Assembly: GCA_009792885.1 (NCBI GenBank)
Contig: WMCF01000020.1
Location: forward strand, 14,971,490-15,035,489
Source of the DNA: Eremophila alpestris peregrina
Lineage: Eukaryota > Chordata > Aves > Passeriformes > Alaudidae
Direction: 5' to 3'
Length of the DNA stretch: 64,000 nt
Below the pieces are notes generated by a model, which did no database searches, was not told the DNA's origin, and saw nothing but the letters and a program-made list of their open reading frames with translations. Positions 48,021 through 60,494 of the stretch are shown piece after piece. Every line of letters begins with the position of its first letter. The first letter of the stretch is position 1. The position numbers and the translations under genes are program-made.

Positions 48021-51000
48021 GTAAATCTGGCTTGGGGAGATGCTTCCTGCTTTGTCATAGACACATGGTTTATGTGGAAGGCAGTGGAGTTTCAGAGCAC
48101 CTTAACAATCCCTTTGAGGAGAGAGACTTGGGAAATAGACTATTGAATGCTTTAGGCTGGAGCCATGAGGGACTCCCCTAAAGTGAATTTGCCTCCTGTT
48201 TGTACTTTGCCACTATTCTTGTTGGGTTTAGGGCTTCAGATTGGTCCAGTGTAGGGTCCATTCATAGAAAATTAAACCAAGGTACAAGACTACGGGCAGA
48301 GTGGGTACTGGGAGTTAGCAAACTGGTGGTAAGATGTCTGGTAGACTGAGGCCCTGGAAAGTAGTGGATAGCTGGTGTGCAAATCCAGTTTTTCTGTATC
48401 CAGCTACAGGTCAGAAAGTATGAGCACATAAGGGTCTAGAGTAAATTTTGAGGGCTTCAGGGTCTGTATGCTTGAAGAGTACTGCTTTTAGCTTATAATG
48501 GATGGTCTAACTTTTAGGTCTGTTAGTTCTAATTAACTTGGGTTTTTTGGGTTTTTTTTGCACTCATCATTACCTCTAATTGATTTTGGTTGAATAAGAT
48601 ATTTTTGCAAAATTATCTCATAGAAAACTTTAGGGGTTAATTTGTTTTGCACTATGTTTTTTGATTGAGTCAGACTTAATCCAACCAGGCTTTTCGTTCC
48701 CATAGCTGGAAGAGTAAATTACAGACTTAGATTTCTCAAGGCAAGCTGAAAAGCCACTTTGGCCTGAGGTACTAGCTAACAGCTACAAAGCAACTTTCTT
48801 TAAAATGAGGACTCTTCTGTGAGTCTCAAGTTTTCCATTTGTGAAGTAGAACTTTTCCTACTTCTTTTATTCCACAAAGCTTTAGCAGAGGTTATTGCAG
48901 TTCAGAACATATTAGGCAGCAAAATAATTAGAGATTTAAGCCTACTAAACATTTTTTTTTCCAAATATCTGTTGTTCTGCTTTGGCTTTTTTTTCCTTTG
49001 CATCAAAATACATGCACAGGTTGCATCTTAGGAGAAGAGGTGTGATACATTTAATGACATTAACATCCTCATCTGCCATTTGAATCTGTAGCTTGAAAGT
49101 TTTCTTCCTTTGCAAAATACAAAGCAAAGGAGTTCAAAACCAAAGGACTTCATCTGTGTGTTCCAGCAGGGTCTGAATGAGACTTTAGGATGAAGACACT
49201 TTGTTCAACTGTCAAGCTGAGGATTTTAGTGCAGCAACATAATTCAGAAGTTGAGTGGCAGATGGCTTCCCTTTTAGAAAGAGAGTCTCCATCTGAGAAC
49301 ACCTAATAATATCTCCCGAAAGAAGAGCTAGTGTGGTGGAGGATGAGTATGCACTGGAATCAGCCAGAATGACTGCTGTGCCTGTTGTAAGAAACAGAGC
49401 TCTCCAGCTCATTAGACTGGAGCTCATGTGCCTGCTACAGTTAGGGCTTGCTTAGCTTGTCCATTCTAAAACCCTGCTGTTTTAAATTGCTCTTAATTCC
49501 TCCAAGTTTACACCTGCTGGATTAAATTTAGTGCCAAGCCAGGTGAAATCAAATGAAATTTGCTGAAGGAGTTCCTGGAAGGCAAGATGCAGTCTGCTAC
49601 ATTGCAGTTAATGCTAGATTTGCTGGCTCCACAGTCAAGGATTTGATGACTACAGTCATGACAAAAGCTTTAAAACAGCTCGTCCTGCTGTCTTGTGCTG
49701 TGCTAAAGGAAAAAGGCTTGTGTAGCTGTGCTAATTGTGCAGGAATGGTTAAACTGTAAATTGAGAATGGTCCTGTATTATATAATTTCCTCCAGTTCTT
49801 TGGGCATTTTCAAAAGGATACAGTTTACCAGTAACGAGCTGTAAGTGCCTGTCACTCAACTGCTTCATTTACAAATGAGTTCCAAAGCATTCACCTTACT
49901 GCTTTGCTTTTCACCTCTGTTCCTTTCTACCTGCTCAGTTTCATAGATCCCAGAAGTACTGAACGGTTGCTTTATTGGACCTGTTGTCTTCTTTGCTACT
50001 AAGTGGAGTACAGTCATATTGCTTTTTAGAGTGCTCTGCAAGAGGTGGTGCTCTCCCCACAAAGATGAACTGCTCACTGTTGTGCTCCCCCTGCAAGCAG
50101 TCACTTTGCTCTATGCTGAAGGGCCAGCCTGTCACAGGGTCTGGGGAGTTCCCTGTGCAAGGGTCAGAGAGTTAGGTAGGTCTCCTTTCCTATTTCTGCA
50201 AAGTAGTCTTTGCAAGCAGACACAATAGTACCTGTTCCATAGTTACAGAGTCCTGCCAGTAGCTGTGTAATTACACTCTGGGAGAATTAAATCTGGGAAA
50301 CCTTCGCTGTGGTTCAGAGAAGGGCAATAATCTCATGTCACTGTGGTCATGTTGTGCATGTTTCCATGATTTAGAGCTCCCTTTATCATTTCAAGTTTGT
50401 TAATAGGTTTTTGAGCAGAGAAAAAACATTTATTTATCCTGGTGAGTCATGGATTGGAATTCCCTCTTTATTTAAAAAAAATTATTAAAAACCTCCTTTC
50501 TGTGTCCCCACATTTGTTCATCTAGTCTAATCTGTCAAGCTGTGGATCAAACTTCCTCAGGAAAATTAAGAAATTTCAGCCTAGGGAACTCCTTCTCCCC
50601 TGCTTGAACATGTTTAACTTTTTCAATGGAACCAGTCTATTTTCACCTCTGCCAACCTGCCCATCTAAATGTAATCATGGCTACAAAATTACCTTGTGAT
50701 AGCATCAAGCAGAGGAACAACCCTGGCATTTCCATGAGAAAGGGAAGGCCTTGTTGGATCTTTCAAAGCACTGCTGCTGGATCGGGGATTTTTGGGGGCT
50801 GCCTTGCCATCTCTGAGGAAGCAGAGTTGCAGGTCCAGGGGAGCTTTATAATTATCAGTTGGTGATGAAATTGGAAAAACAACTGGGAATCAGGCAAGCC
50901 AAGGTCCCTGCTCCTTGCAATTGGTATTTGGATGTGTCTAGGGGGCACTGTCAAGGAAATGGGGGCTTTGATATTTGAGGTCCTCCCACCCAACCAGTCA

Positions 51001-51763
51001 GCTGCTCTGCAGATGTGGATGGTCACTCCTTGTTCCAGCTCAGTCAGCCTGGCTCAGAGAGCACAACTACAGTAGTCACAGCTTTTCCAGATGTTGGAAG
51101 CTGCAGTTCCCTAAAGGATCATATGCATGTGCATATTGTTTGCTTCCCAAAAGTCACTTTGGGATCTACATTTCATCAACTGCAGCAGGCCACAAAACAG
51201 GAAGTTGAAGAGCAATGGGCTGCTGTGCTTATATTTTGTCCTGTGCAGTGTAGCGGCCAGGAAGGCGCTGGGCTGAAGCATGAGGGTGATGGGACTTGCC
51301 CTGCTTTTGTTAGGATGTTTTAAACCCAGAAAAGACAATTTACAGTGGTAACTAAGGAGAACTCCATTGAGCAGCTTGTAATGAAGAGAAGACAGATTTG
51401 CTGGCAGTAGCATGGGGTTGTGAGGTGGGGTGGGGTTAATACTTTGCATCTGATTAGTGAATGAGATATTCCTCAACTGAAACCTGAAAGTGCTGGCATG
51501 TGGAAGGAAGATGAAGGAAGAAGGATGCTTCTTTAGTAGCTGTTTCATCTGTGCCCTTGCACTGACCATCTTCTATCGCAGAAATTCTGACAAATTTCAC
51601 ATCACCCCTTTGGCAAGGCCTCAGGTGGTCCATGACCTTTGGCCAGTACCATGAATGAGCACTGTTGGAGTACCAGCCACCAACCTGCACACAGCAGTTT
51701 GGTGGACCCTGATGTCTTTCAGAGTCACTCCTTTTTGACAGGTTTTTTCCCCCTCTACTGCAG
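48021..51763 (+). other. TLL2: TLL2 intron 8
   Basis: The intron is 3.7 kb. It falls exactly at the astacin/CUB1 domain border and is phase 1. I saw nothing else recognisable. Confidence 0.85.
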
Positions 51764-51879
51764 CTTGTGGAGAGACCTTGCAAGACTCAACAGGTAATTT
51801 CTCAGCCCCTGGCTTTCCAAATGGCTACCCCTCCTATTCCCACTGTGTCTGGAGGATCTCGGTGACCCCGGGGGAGAAG
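51764..51879 (+). CDS. TLL2: TLL2 exon 9: CUB1 start
   Basis: The 116-bp exon opens CUB1 with CGETLQDSTGNFSAPGFPNG and YPSYSHCVWRISVTPGEK. Cys296 and Cys322 form the first conserved CUB disulfide. PGFPNGYP is the CUB core motif, and NFS is a potential glycosylation site. CUB1 is required for secretion and substrate handling in tolloids. A long pyrimidine tract (ttttttccccctctactgcag) precedes the exon; the donor is AAG|gtaggt in phase 0. Confidence 0.97.
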
Positions 51880-53790
51880 GTAGGTGCCACAGCAGCACAA
51901 GGTTTGCTCTGCACTTCCTTCATGTGAGGTTTTGCCTGTGATGACAGTGTTAGAACCTAACAGAAGATCTATGCATGCCTGGCAAGCAGGAATGGAGCCT
52001 GGAAAGGCTCCTGAGCACCACTCAGGAGAGAGGTGGAGTCAGAAATACGTGATTTTTGAGGAGAGGAGTGGTGATGCTGGAGAAGAGCACCTCACATGTT
52101 CTGGGCTATTTGTTGATCTCTGATCCTCCCTCTCAGTTTGAGACTGAACCCTACATGGACATTTCCTGACACCTGTTAGCTTTGGCAAGCACACATTCCA
52201 AAGCCAGTCAGATGAGTTAGATAAAATGTGCTGCAATCTGGGGTCCTGAAGGGAGCTGAGGAGCCGTGAATGACATCTGTGGCCTGCCCCTGTCATGCAG
52301 GCATAATGTCCCTGTCAGGGAACTCCCACTTCCCGCCTCGAAATGCCAAGCCCCGCTGCACATCAATCACCCACTCTGTCCACTCTCCTCCCAGCTCCTT
52401 TTGTTTCATTGATCTTCCTGTAGAAATGAAATCTTTCCGTAATCCAGCAACACCAGCCTTTCAGGCCTGTCACGCCATACCAGGCTGCAAGAATGAGCAG
52501 CCCGGCTTGGGAGCTCCTTGGCAGAGTGACTTTGCTGAGGATCACCCTCAGGACATGTTTAAGACTCAGACTTGGACAAAGAAGCACAGAGCTCATTTGT
52601 TTTGCTACAGCTGCCTGGCTCCAGGACCTGTTTCTGTCACCTGCAAGGCCAGTCCCATGCCATGCTGAGCTCCTGCCATCAGCTGCAGGGAGAGCAGCGC
52701 TGGGACAAGAGGGCCAAGAGCCGTCCAGGTTTGACAACTGTGGCACTGAGAGTTTTGTGGTGTCAGTCTTACTGTAAACTCTCCCTTTTCTTCTCAGCAT
52801 CTTCAGAGTTGTGTTGGGAAGGACCCAGCATCTAAATGCTGAACCACTAATGTTAATTGTTAAAAAAGGAAATAAAGAATTGATTTCAGATTAAATGCTT
52901 CAATTTGCCAGTTTCATCCAAGGCAGCAACTGTTGCACTGAGGTTTTAGTTGAGAACAGATATTGGGCTTATAGCATTCATCTGCATAGAAACAGATTAA
53001 TCTCCTTTTGCTGTCTAAAGTCAGAATACTGCAAAAATGTGAAAAAAGTGAGTGACATAATTACAGACTGCACACTGCACACCCAACCAGGACTTTGGGG
53101 GAGAACATCCATTTTACTATAAAGACATTTCTGTGACTATGTTCAGACTATGGACGTAAATGAATAATATGGGTCAAATCTTGCCAGGAAAAAAATACAA
53201 GTTCACACCAATGATGACATCCATAAGTGACTTTCCAGACCAAGGCCAGTGATCCATCTTAGAGAGGAAGGAGACCAAAATAATAACATTTTAATGGCAA
53301 GCTCTCTTTGGTAAAGCCACTGGATGCAATTGCATCACAGTAACGGTGTGAGTCTGATGGTCAGAATGTGAAACCTAATTAGCAAATTAGATGTTTCTTT
53401 ATATGCAGGTACAGACCCCAAATGTGTGTGGTTTGTGACAATGTCTTTCTCTACGCTTTTCACATTACTCAAAACCAAAGGGTTTAATTTTAAAAATCCA
53501 AACTGGGCTTTTTTGAAGTAAAATTTTAGTAACTGGGAAGTATTGAATCTGAATTACAGAGTTGATAGTAAAGGGCTCTCTGCTGTCATGTACTGTCATG
53601 GTTTCATTAAAACACCTTGAGAAGCCTTTCTTTTCTGAGAAAAGGTGGTGTACAAACCTTACAAATGGTCCAAATGTCCTTGCCTGTATACTCACTTAAG
53701 CAGCACTGTAGTGAAAATGAAACAATCTGTTGGATCTTCTCTTTAAAGTGACTCCCTCCCCAAAGAAAAATGTGCACTCTCTCCTTTCAG
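51880..53790 (+). other. TLL2: TLL2 intron 9
   Basis: The intron is 1.9 kb and phase 0. The longer open frames at 52270-52800 overlap on both strands and have no splice or family support, so I see no gene here. Confidence 0.85.
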
Positions 53791-53893
53791 ATTATGTTAA
53801 ATTTCACATCGATGGACTTATTTAAAAGTCGCCTTTGCTGGTATGATTATGTGGAGGTGCGTGATGGCTACTGGAGGAAGGCTCCCTTATTGG
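53791..53893 (+). CDS. TLL2: TLL2 exon 10: CUB1 middle
   Basis: The 103-bp exon encodes IMLNFTSMDLFKSRLC and WYDYVEVRDGYWRKAPLLG. MDLFKSRLC is the TLL2 form. The YDYVEVRDG stretch carries acidic residues of the kind that bind Ca2+ in CUB domains. NFT (residues 337-339) is a conserved sequon. Met335 replaces the Val or Ile usual at this site. The acceptor is tcctttcag and the donor is TTGG|gtgagt. Confidence 0.97.
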
Positions 53894-56674
53894 GTGAGTA
53901 GCTATTTCAAAATGCAATTGTGTTTTGTGTGTTCTTCTTGATGTTTTGGAGAGTGGGTGGGGAAAACAAACTTTTCTTTACTTGGAAGGACCCTAGGTCC
54001 AGCCAGTGCACTGGCCATCCCTTAGTGTCTCCATCCAGAGATGTCAGTGTGCTGTATTCACTCCCAATGATCCATGCTCCAAGCCCTGTGGTCACAAAGG
54101 CTTTATTCCTTCCTTTTCCAGCTAGAGAAATGAAGTAGGGAGGGAAGTGAGCCAGGGCCCTGGCTGGGACTAGAAATGTGGTCTCTGGAGTTTTGTTACT
54201 GCTCTTTCCTAAGTCCAGGGAAGAACTGTCAGGCAGTCAGAATGAAGAAGCTGCGCAGCTCCTGACCCCATCTTCTGCCATTATTTCTCATGAATTTGTG
54301 TTTACAAATATACAGTGCTCTGTACTTTGAATCTCTGTAGTCTTAGCAGGGAACTTGCTAGACCATGCCGTGTCAAACTGTGCAAGGGCTCCACTCTGCT
54401 CCTGCTTCCAGAGATCTCCAGAAAGTCCAGCTCCTCTGTATCCTCCCTGTTTCTCTGCCTTCTGCGATCATAACTGCAAGTCTTCTGTCACCTTGAGTGG
54501 TTCAAGAGTTCCACCTACTTTGCCACTGCCTCTAATCCTGACCTCTTCCCCTAAGCTCAGTGTCCCAAACACGTGACATGTGGCATAGCAAACAGCCCCT
54601 TCTGCCTAAAAAAAAAAGAAGCAATCAGGTTGGGCATCATGCCCAGCTGTGTTACAGGGGCTGCACCCCATATTGCAGCACAGAACTGGGCTAGTCAGCA
54701 TTGGCTCAGAAGGTTTAGGGAAGTTTGGGTGCTTTCCCTGGCCCTAGTGGACATCCTAGCCCTAGTACCAGGGGTGAAGTGCTGAGGCTGAAGCCATGCT
54801 GCTTCCCAGGTTTCAGTGGGCCTACTTTTCAGGGCAGTTGGCAGCTGGTTTTACTGTTTACTGCCTATTTTGGGGTTGGCAGCAAATACTGCTGTTCTCT
54901 GCTGCGTGTGCATCAGGTAACATTGCTCCAGCAGCTGCAACTTAACTCCTCATTATTTTTTTTCTGCTGAGCAATTTAAAGGTACTTCAGAAGCCAAGCA
55001 CCTCCCTGTCCCCCCAGTGCAGGTGGATTTGGGAGTGTTTCCATCTGGAAGGAGACGCTACATGAGTGGCCATGGCTCCCACATGGGGCTGAGCCCATGA
55101 AATTAGGTCAGAAGAGGCAGACAGATGACAATTCAGCAGGGGGCAAGGAGGGGGATTAGTGTGAATTGTGAAAGCACAGGCTTCTTGTGGAGAGAAAAAA
55201 TACATGTGTGCTGCATATTTTCCCAGGGAAGTGTGTGAAAACCCAGCCTTTAAATGGTGTATAACTTTTTATGAATGGACCCTTTATCACACTCTGAGGA
55301 GCTTGCTCATTCTCGTTCCTCATCTGTGTTTCCTCTTCTTGTCACCCTTGTTAAACTCCAAGTCTAAATCCAGGAGGAAGTTGCTCAGTGACCCTAGAGG
55401 AGGAAGAAGCTTTGCAGTGCTGATGCTGTTTTAGCATCCTCTTTGGGAGTGGAGATGGGGGATGCTATTGATATACTGTGGGGCTGTCACACTGCCCCAA
55501 CAGCACTGGGCGGGTTGGGGGCACAATAGTAGCTGAGTAAAGCTGGTCCAAAATATTATTTGGACGGGTGACTCTGCAAGAAAAAAAAGCTGGTAGTGAA
55601 ACTGCCTTTCCCAGCCACTTAATGAGAAATACGAAACTGTCTTGAAGGTAAGGCATTAACCAAGGTTTTACCTAGTGGAAGTTGTTCAAAGATGTCTTTG
55701 CCTGATATTGGAAGGCCAGGATTCCTATCACCACTGTCCTGACTGAATTCAACTCGAAGAACTGCTCTTTGCCTCTGTCAACTGGGATTCAGTTGGACAG
55801 GGTGCCAAGACCACACTGAATTCAGTGTATAGCCGTGCTGGTGTCAGCTGAAGTGAAAAACCATGTTTGCTCTGTGCAAGCTCCTGACCCAAGTTCAGGT
55901 CCCTGCCTATCAGTGCATACTTGGTGCTTGCTCTGTTTCTGTGAGGAGCTTCTGGCTTCAGTAGAGGAGCACTGAATTGGGGTTGTTGAGGTTGTCTGTG
56001 CTGCAGATGCCATCTGCAACTGTTCTGTTTCAGGATTCATTCCTACTGGCAAAATTTGGGAGTTTACCAGTCCAGGTACATGCCAGAGAGCTCAAAGCTG
56101 GGGAAACCATGGAGCAAAATGGGTGCTGGTCTCTTTTTTTTGAAAGAAATTAAATGAGCAGGATTTGTTGAACAGTTAATGAGAGAAATGGTTTTTTTCT
56201 CATCAGTATGGCCACGTCCTATCCTTAGTTTGACTTGGAGTATTTGCTCCTGTGTGTAAAGTGCTGAAGGAATTTTCAAGGCTTATCAGGTGGAGAGGCC
56301 ATTCCCTAATGCCATATCTCTAGAAGGACAGGGGGATTCTTCCCCACATTGGTAACTCATTTGCTTAATTATCTGAACAGAACAAGAGCCCTTTTGAATT
56401 TACCAGGGCAATAGAGGCTTCATCTGTAATTACTGGATTCTGCTCCTAGCTGAAGAGAACTTTATTTCACTTAATAATGGAAAAGAATATGAATTAATGA
56501 AGGGGGGACACAGAAACTTACTCAAAAGCACAATTGATGGGAGTGAAAGGATGTTTTACACAAGCACAGTCCTTTAATTAGACTGTTTGCTTCCCAGAGT
56601 CACAGGTGCCCATTATGCTGTGCTGTCCCTCAGGAGATGACAGAGATCTTTACTGTCTCTTTCCTGCCTTCTAG
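53894..56674 (+). other. TLL2: TLL2 intron 10
   Basis: The intron is 2.8 kb. Its last 300 bases are an AT-rich stretch listed separately as a candidate element. I saw no repeat family. Confidence 0.85.
56340..56620. other. candidate conserved non-coding element before exon 11
   Basis: The stretch has several homeodomain-like cores (CTTAATTATC, GTAATTACTGG, CTTAATAATGG, GAATTAATGAA, TTTAATTAGAC) in under 250 bases and is free of simple repeats. It lies 55-335 bp upstream of exon 11. Inferred from composition only. Confidence 0.25.
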
Positions 56675-56791
56675 GTAGATTTTGTGGTGACAAGATTCCT
56701 GAACCAGTAATCTCCACGGACAGCAGGCTGTGGATCGAGTTCCGGAGCAGCAGTAACATCCTAGGCAAAGGCTTCTTTGTGGTCTATGAAG
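56675..56791 (+). CDS. TLL2: TLL2 exon 11: CUB1 end
   Basis: The 117-bp exon encodes RFCGDKIPEPVISTDSR, LWIEFRSSSNILGKGFF and VVYE. Cys371 pairs with Cys349 in the second CUB1 disulfide. SSNILGKGFF is diagnostic for TLL2; BMP1 and TLL1 have SSNWVGKGF, as recalled. The acceptor is ctgccttctag and the donor is GAAG|gtacag. Confidence 0.97.
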
Positions 56792-59700
56792 GTACAGCCC
56801 TTAGCTAGAAGGCTACTTTGTATGGAATAGACAGAACAGGATGCAGGGGTTTTATGGATCAGCAGGAGTTCTGCTGCACTGTGTGGTTAGATACAGCCAT
56901 GCTTTTATTTTTCCGGGAAGTGCCAGATTTTGTGGCTTGTTTCAGTAGATAAGGCATGGATTTTCCAACTACATTATCACATTTTGAGGGGCACAACAAA
57001 ATGGGAACACAAAGCAACAGCTTCCATACTTAGGCCAGGTTCTGTTTACTTTAACCAGCACCTCCAAGCAGCAGTGTGTGGAGCAAGAGTTTCTTTCAGT
57101 ATTTTAACAGGCAAAGTTTGGCTTGGGATCATCATTTCATATTCACTTAATACAGATTGTCTTGGGGTGTTTTTTTCTCAAATGCAAATTTTTTTTTTTT
57201 TTGTTTCTCCTTTGTATGTTTTACTTACAGAAAATTGGAAATTAGCATGTCAGATCTTCTGCAGGTCAGGTATTTTAGAAACTTGCATGGCCCTGAGATG
57301 ATGAAAGCACTTCCAAGGAGGAGCAATACTACCACAGTCATTAAAAATCAGTAACTTCCCTTTGCCATATATGCTTGGGTTTTTTGCCCTCATTGTTTTC
57401 TGGGCAGCAGGCATTTTTCTTAGAAATACCAGTGTTGTCAACAGTATTGAAGTTGACTGTATTGATACCGACATTGCATCATCTTCTTTCTTCAGCCACA
57501 GGAACGAGCATAATGCTGGAAGCCCAGTGCCCAAGTGTCCCATAAACTCATGAATAATGATACTAACAGAGGGAAGTGAAGCAAACATGGGTCTGTTGGG
57601 GAAAAGCAAATAAAGCATATGAGGATTTTCCAGCAATTTGGGGCTAACAAATCTGTTTCACAGGAGAAATATCTGGTTTCTTCAGGAACTGTTGCCCCAG
57701 AGACAGAGGTAGCTTGCCTGATGCTGGGTTTTTTTAAACATCTCTCCTGAAAAGCAGCTGTTGCCTGGACCATGTGGTTTGTAACACCCCCTTTATGGTA
57801 GTTTGTTGGAATTAGACACTATCAAATTAGTGTGTATGGCATCATCCTTCATATTGCTAAATGGTATTGGAAGAAAAAAATTTACATTGGCTGCATTCCA
57901 AAATCACTTTGCAAAATGACTTTGTTTTCCCTTGACAATTTCCCATATTTCCTGTTGATTAATAAATGATCTCTAAAGATTCAGTAAATATGAGCTTGTT
58001 TCACTTGACTTTTGCGTAGAGCAACTGGAGGTAGAATGTGCATTTAGTGGTCAAACAAACTCCAAGTTCATATTTTCCCGCCTCTTCAAGAGTGGCTTTT
58101 TATATAATCCTTTCCTGCAAAAAATTTCCCATTGTAAGGCTGTGAAATCCATGGCTATGCCTGAAAGCAAGCACCGAGTATGACTGGTGTAAACCAGCTT
58201 GTACTACAGACAGAGTGATGGCCCATTGCACAGTTCCATTCTTATCTCTGGGTGATGAAGGGAATGCCTAAGCATTGAATATCTCAGCCTCCTCTTGTCA
58301 GAACACCAGGTAGAGAGATTATCTTCATGTCTCTCCATAATTTATTTGTTGAAATAGGAGATTTTCCAAAAATCTTCTTTAATCCCTATTTCCCTCTTAA
58401 GCAAGTTCTGATAATGTCTGGTTTCTTTTGCCTTTGCAAAGTAGCTTGCTCAGCTGTTTTGTGACTTCTGTGCTTAGGCAATAAAGGTAGTTTTTCTTTC
58501 CAGGAGGCATTGCATAGAAGTGTTTAATTTTCTATCAATTTTTGTCCAAAATCTTTCTTTGTTACCGTTAGTTCTTCTTTTTCTTTTGAACTCCTCCCTC
58601 ACATTTAGCACTGCTTCTCTGTCTGGTTCAATGACAGTGCACATGAATGCTCATGCATCTGAATTTTTCTGGAAACTGTGGGTGAGGACTGATTTTTGGA
58701 TTTGGATTCCTCCAAGTCTTGGCCCTAAAATTTTCAGAGGATGGAAGGAAAGAGGCAGAAGTGTGCAGCCACATGAGGGTAGAATTACTTGATACTGAAT
58801 GACAGTTTATGTAGTGAAAGTGTCCTCTTAGTTCAGTCATTCTGTTCTTTTTTCTTTCATGAGATTTAAGATGGGAAGATGTTGGTTTTGCCCTACAACA
58901 CTGCTGACAGCCCCAAATTTGCCATCATTATCATCTCCTCAGGCTCTGCCAGCAGATATTCTTTCCATTTTGCAGTAAGGCTCCTCTGAGTATGGTTGAC
59001 ACTCATCTGTGTGTCAGTGTGAACTTCTGCTGTGGATAGAGAAAATATTATTTGTTGGCTGTTAGTTTCATGGCTCTTAGGGAAAAAGGTCCTCTGCTCT
59101 TGTAAGTCCTCTTTCTCTCAGGTGGAGGAGACAGTTCTTTGAAGGGTCCTTCAGAGGTTTTCTCAAGCCCACTTGTAGCTCTAAATATATGAACTCAAAT
59201 TGCAATCTGAGTTGTGCTTTGCAGCTGAATCTTTGGGCACAACTTTTTGGTGGTGCTTTAGCCCTGATTCTGTAAGAAAAAGTTTAGCTACACTAATGAA
59301 GCAGTGCTTTTAACTGGGGTAGGTTAGCAGCTTACAATGCAAGACCAGGACAGCATTACCCAATGCAAGCAATTTGCAGGACACTACATGGAGACCCATA
59401 TCTGAATTACTAATGCAATGCCTTGTGGGGAGAAGCCAAGGAATGAAGATGGTTGGTTTCTGGCAGGTATCATTGCAGTACCATCTCTCTTGTACTTTCT
59501 GCTGGTGCTTTTTGTTTCCTTGACTTTAGGCACAGCCAAAACATTCATGTGCTTTGTAGATGTGTGTTGTGCATCATGGGTAACACAGGTTTTAACCTGT
59601 AATCTTACTTTCATTTCTTACATAGTCTTGCAGACAGTTTTGCTGAACTGCTGTTGTCTTCAAGATCTTTACTAGTTTTGTATTAAACTAGTTTTCCATT

Positions 59701-60221
59701 AAGTTTTCTATTTTAGTATTTAAATGTACTCTTATATGTGGCACTAAAAATTTTTCATGCACAGCAGTCAGCTTGATTGTCTGGGGCTGAACAGCTTGAG
59801 TTGTGCTTGTTAATATTGCCATCGTGTGGCTGGATTAGATTTGCAACTTCTCCCCCCTTCCACGCCCTCCCCCTCAGCTTTTCTTGGTTCTTAGTGCTGG
59901 TAGAAGGTTTCAGGCAGATATGAAGGTGAGCAGGACTATGAATAACACAAATTTATAAAAATTATCTGTCCTAGTGAGCTCATCTTCTGAGGACATTAGC
60001 ACAGCAATACAGGAGACACATATCATAAGACAAAATATAAGATTTGTAAAAACATCCTTGATTTGTCTGTTGCCTTTGTATAGCAAGCAATACTGAAACA
60101 GATTTGATGAGAAAGGTGCATGTGGAGTTACCTACAGAGATTTACCTACAGAGAAAGCATGGGCTTTACCTACAGAGAAACTTGCAATCTTGTGGGTTTG
60201 CTGTTTCTTTCTTTTATGAAG
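56792..60221 (+). other. TLL2: TLL2 intron 11
   Basis: The intron is 3.4 kb. It has a T-run at 57189-57202, an AT-rich stretch at 57800-58150 that could be conserved, and a repeated motif just before exon 12. I saw no coding sequence. Confidence 0.85.
60128..60180 (+). repeat. three near-tandem copies of TTACCTACAGAGAAA
   Basis: Copies lie at 60128-60140 (TTACCTACAGAGA), 60142-60156 and 60166-60180, the last ending 41 bases before the exon 12 acceptor. Each contains CTACAG, an acceptor-like word. This may be a young local duplication, or binding sites for a splicing factor. Confidence 0.85.
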
Positions 60222-60367
60222 CTATTTGTGGTGGAGAAATACACAAAGATGCTGGCCAGATCCAATCTCCCAATTACCCAGATGACTACAGACCTTCCAA
60301 AGAGTGTATCTGGAAGATCACAGTTTCTGAGGGTTTTCACATAGGAATCACATTCCAAGCCTTTGAG
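60222..60367 (+). CDS. TLL2: TLL2 exon 12: CUB2 start
   Basis: The 146-bp exon opens CUB2 with ICGGEIHKDAGQIQSPNYP and continues DDYRPSKECIWKITVSEGFH and IGITFQAFE. Cys409 and Cys435 form the first CUB2 disulfide. KDAGQIQSPNYP is TLL2-like. The acceptor, tttcttttatgaag, is followed by CT; its AG lies inside a TGAAG context, so it is weaker than the other acceptors. The donor is GAG|gtgaga in phase 0. Three copies of a 13-15 bp motif lie within 100 bp upstream and an AAT microsatellite starts 80 bp downstream. Confidence 0.96.
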
Positions 60368-60445
60368 GTGAGAAATGTCATTGCGTATTATATCACAGAT
60401 ATTATTTTGCCTCTACAAACCCTTAAAAATGAAGAGGAAAGTGGT

Positions 60446-60494
<49 letters not shown>

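Noticed and set aside
60104..60221. Open frame extending upstream of exon 12 from an ATG-like start
   Set aside because: It simply reads back through the intron and the triplicated motif; family alignment and the phase from exon 11 fix the acceptor at 60222.
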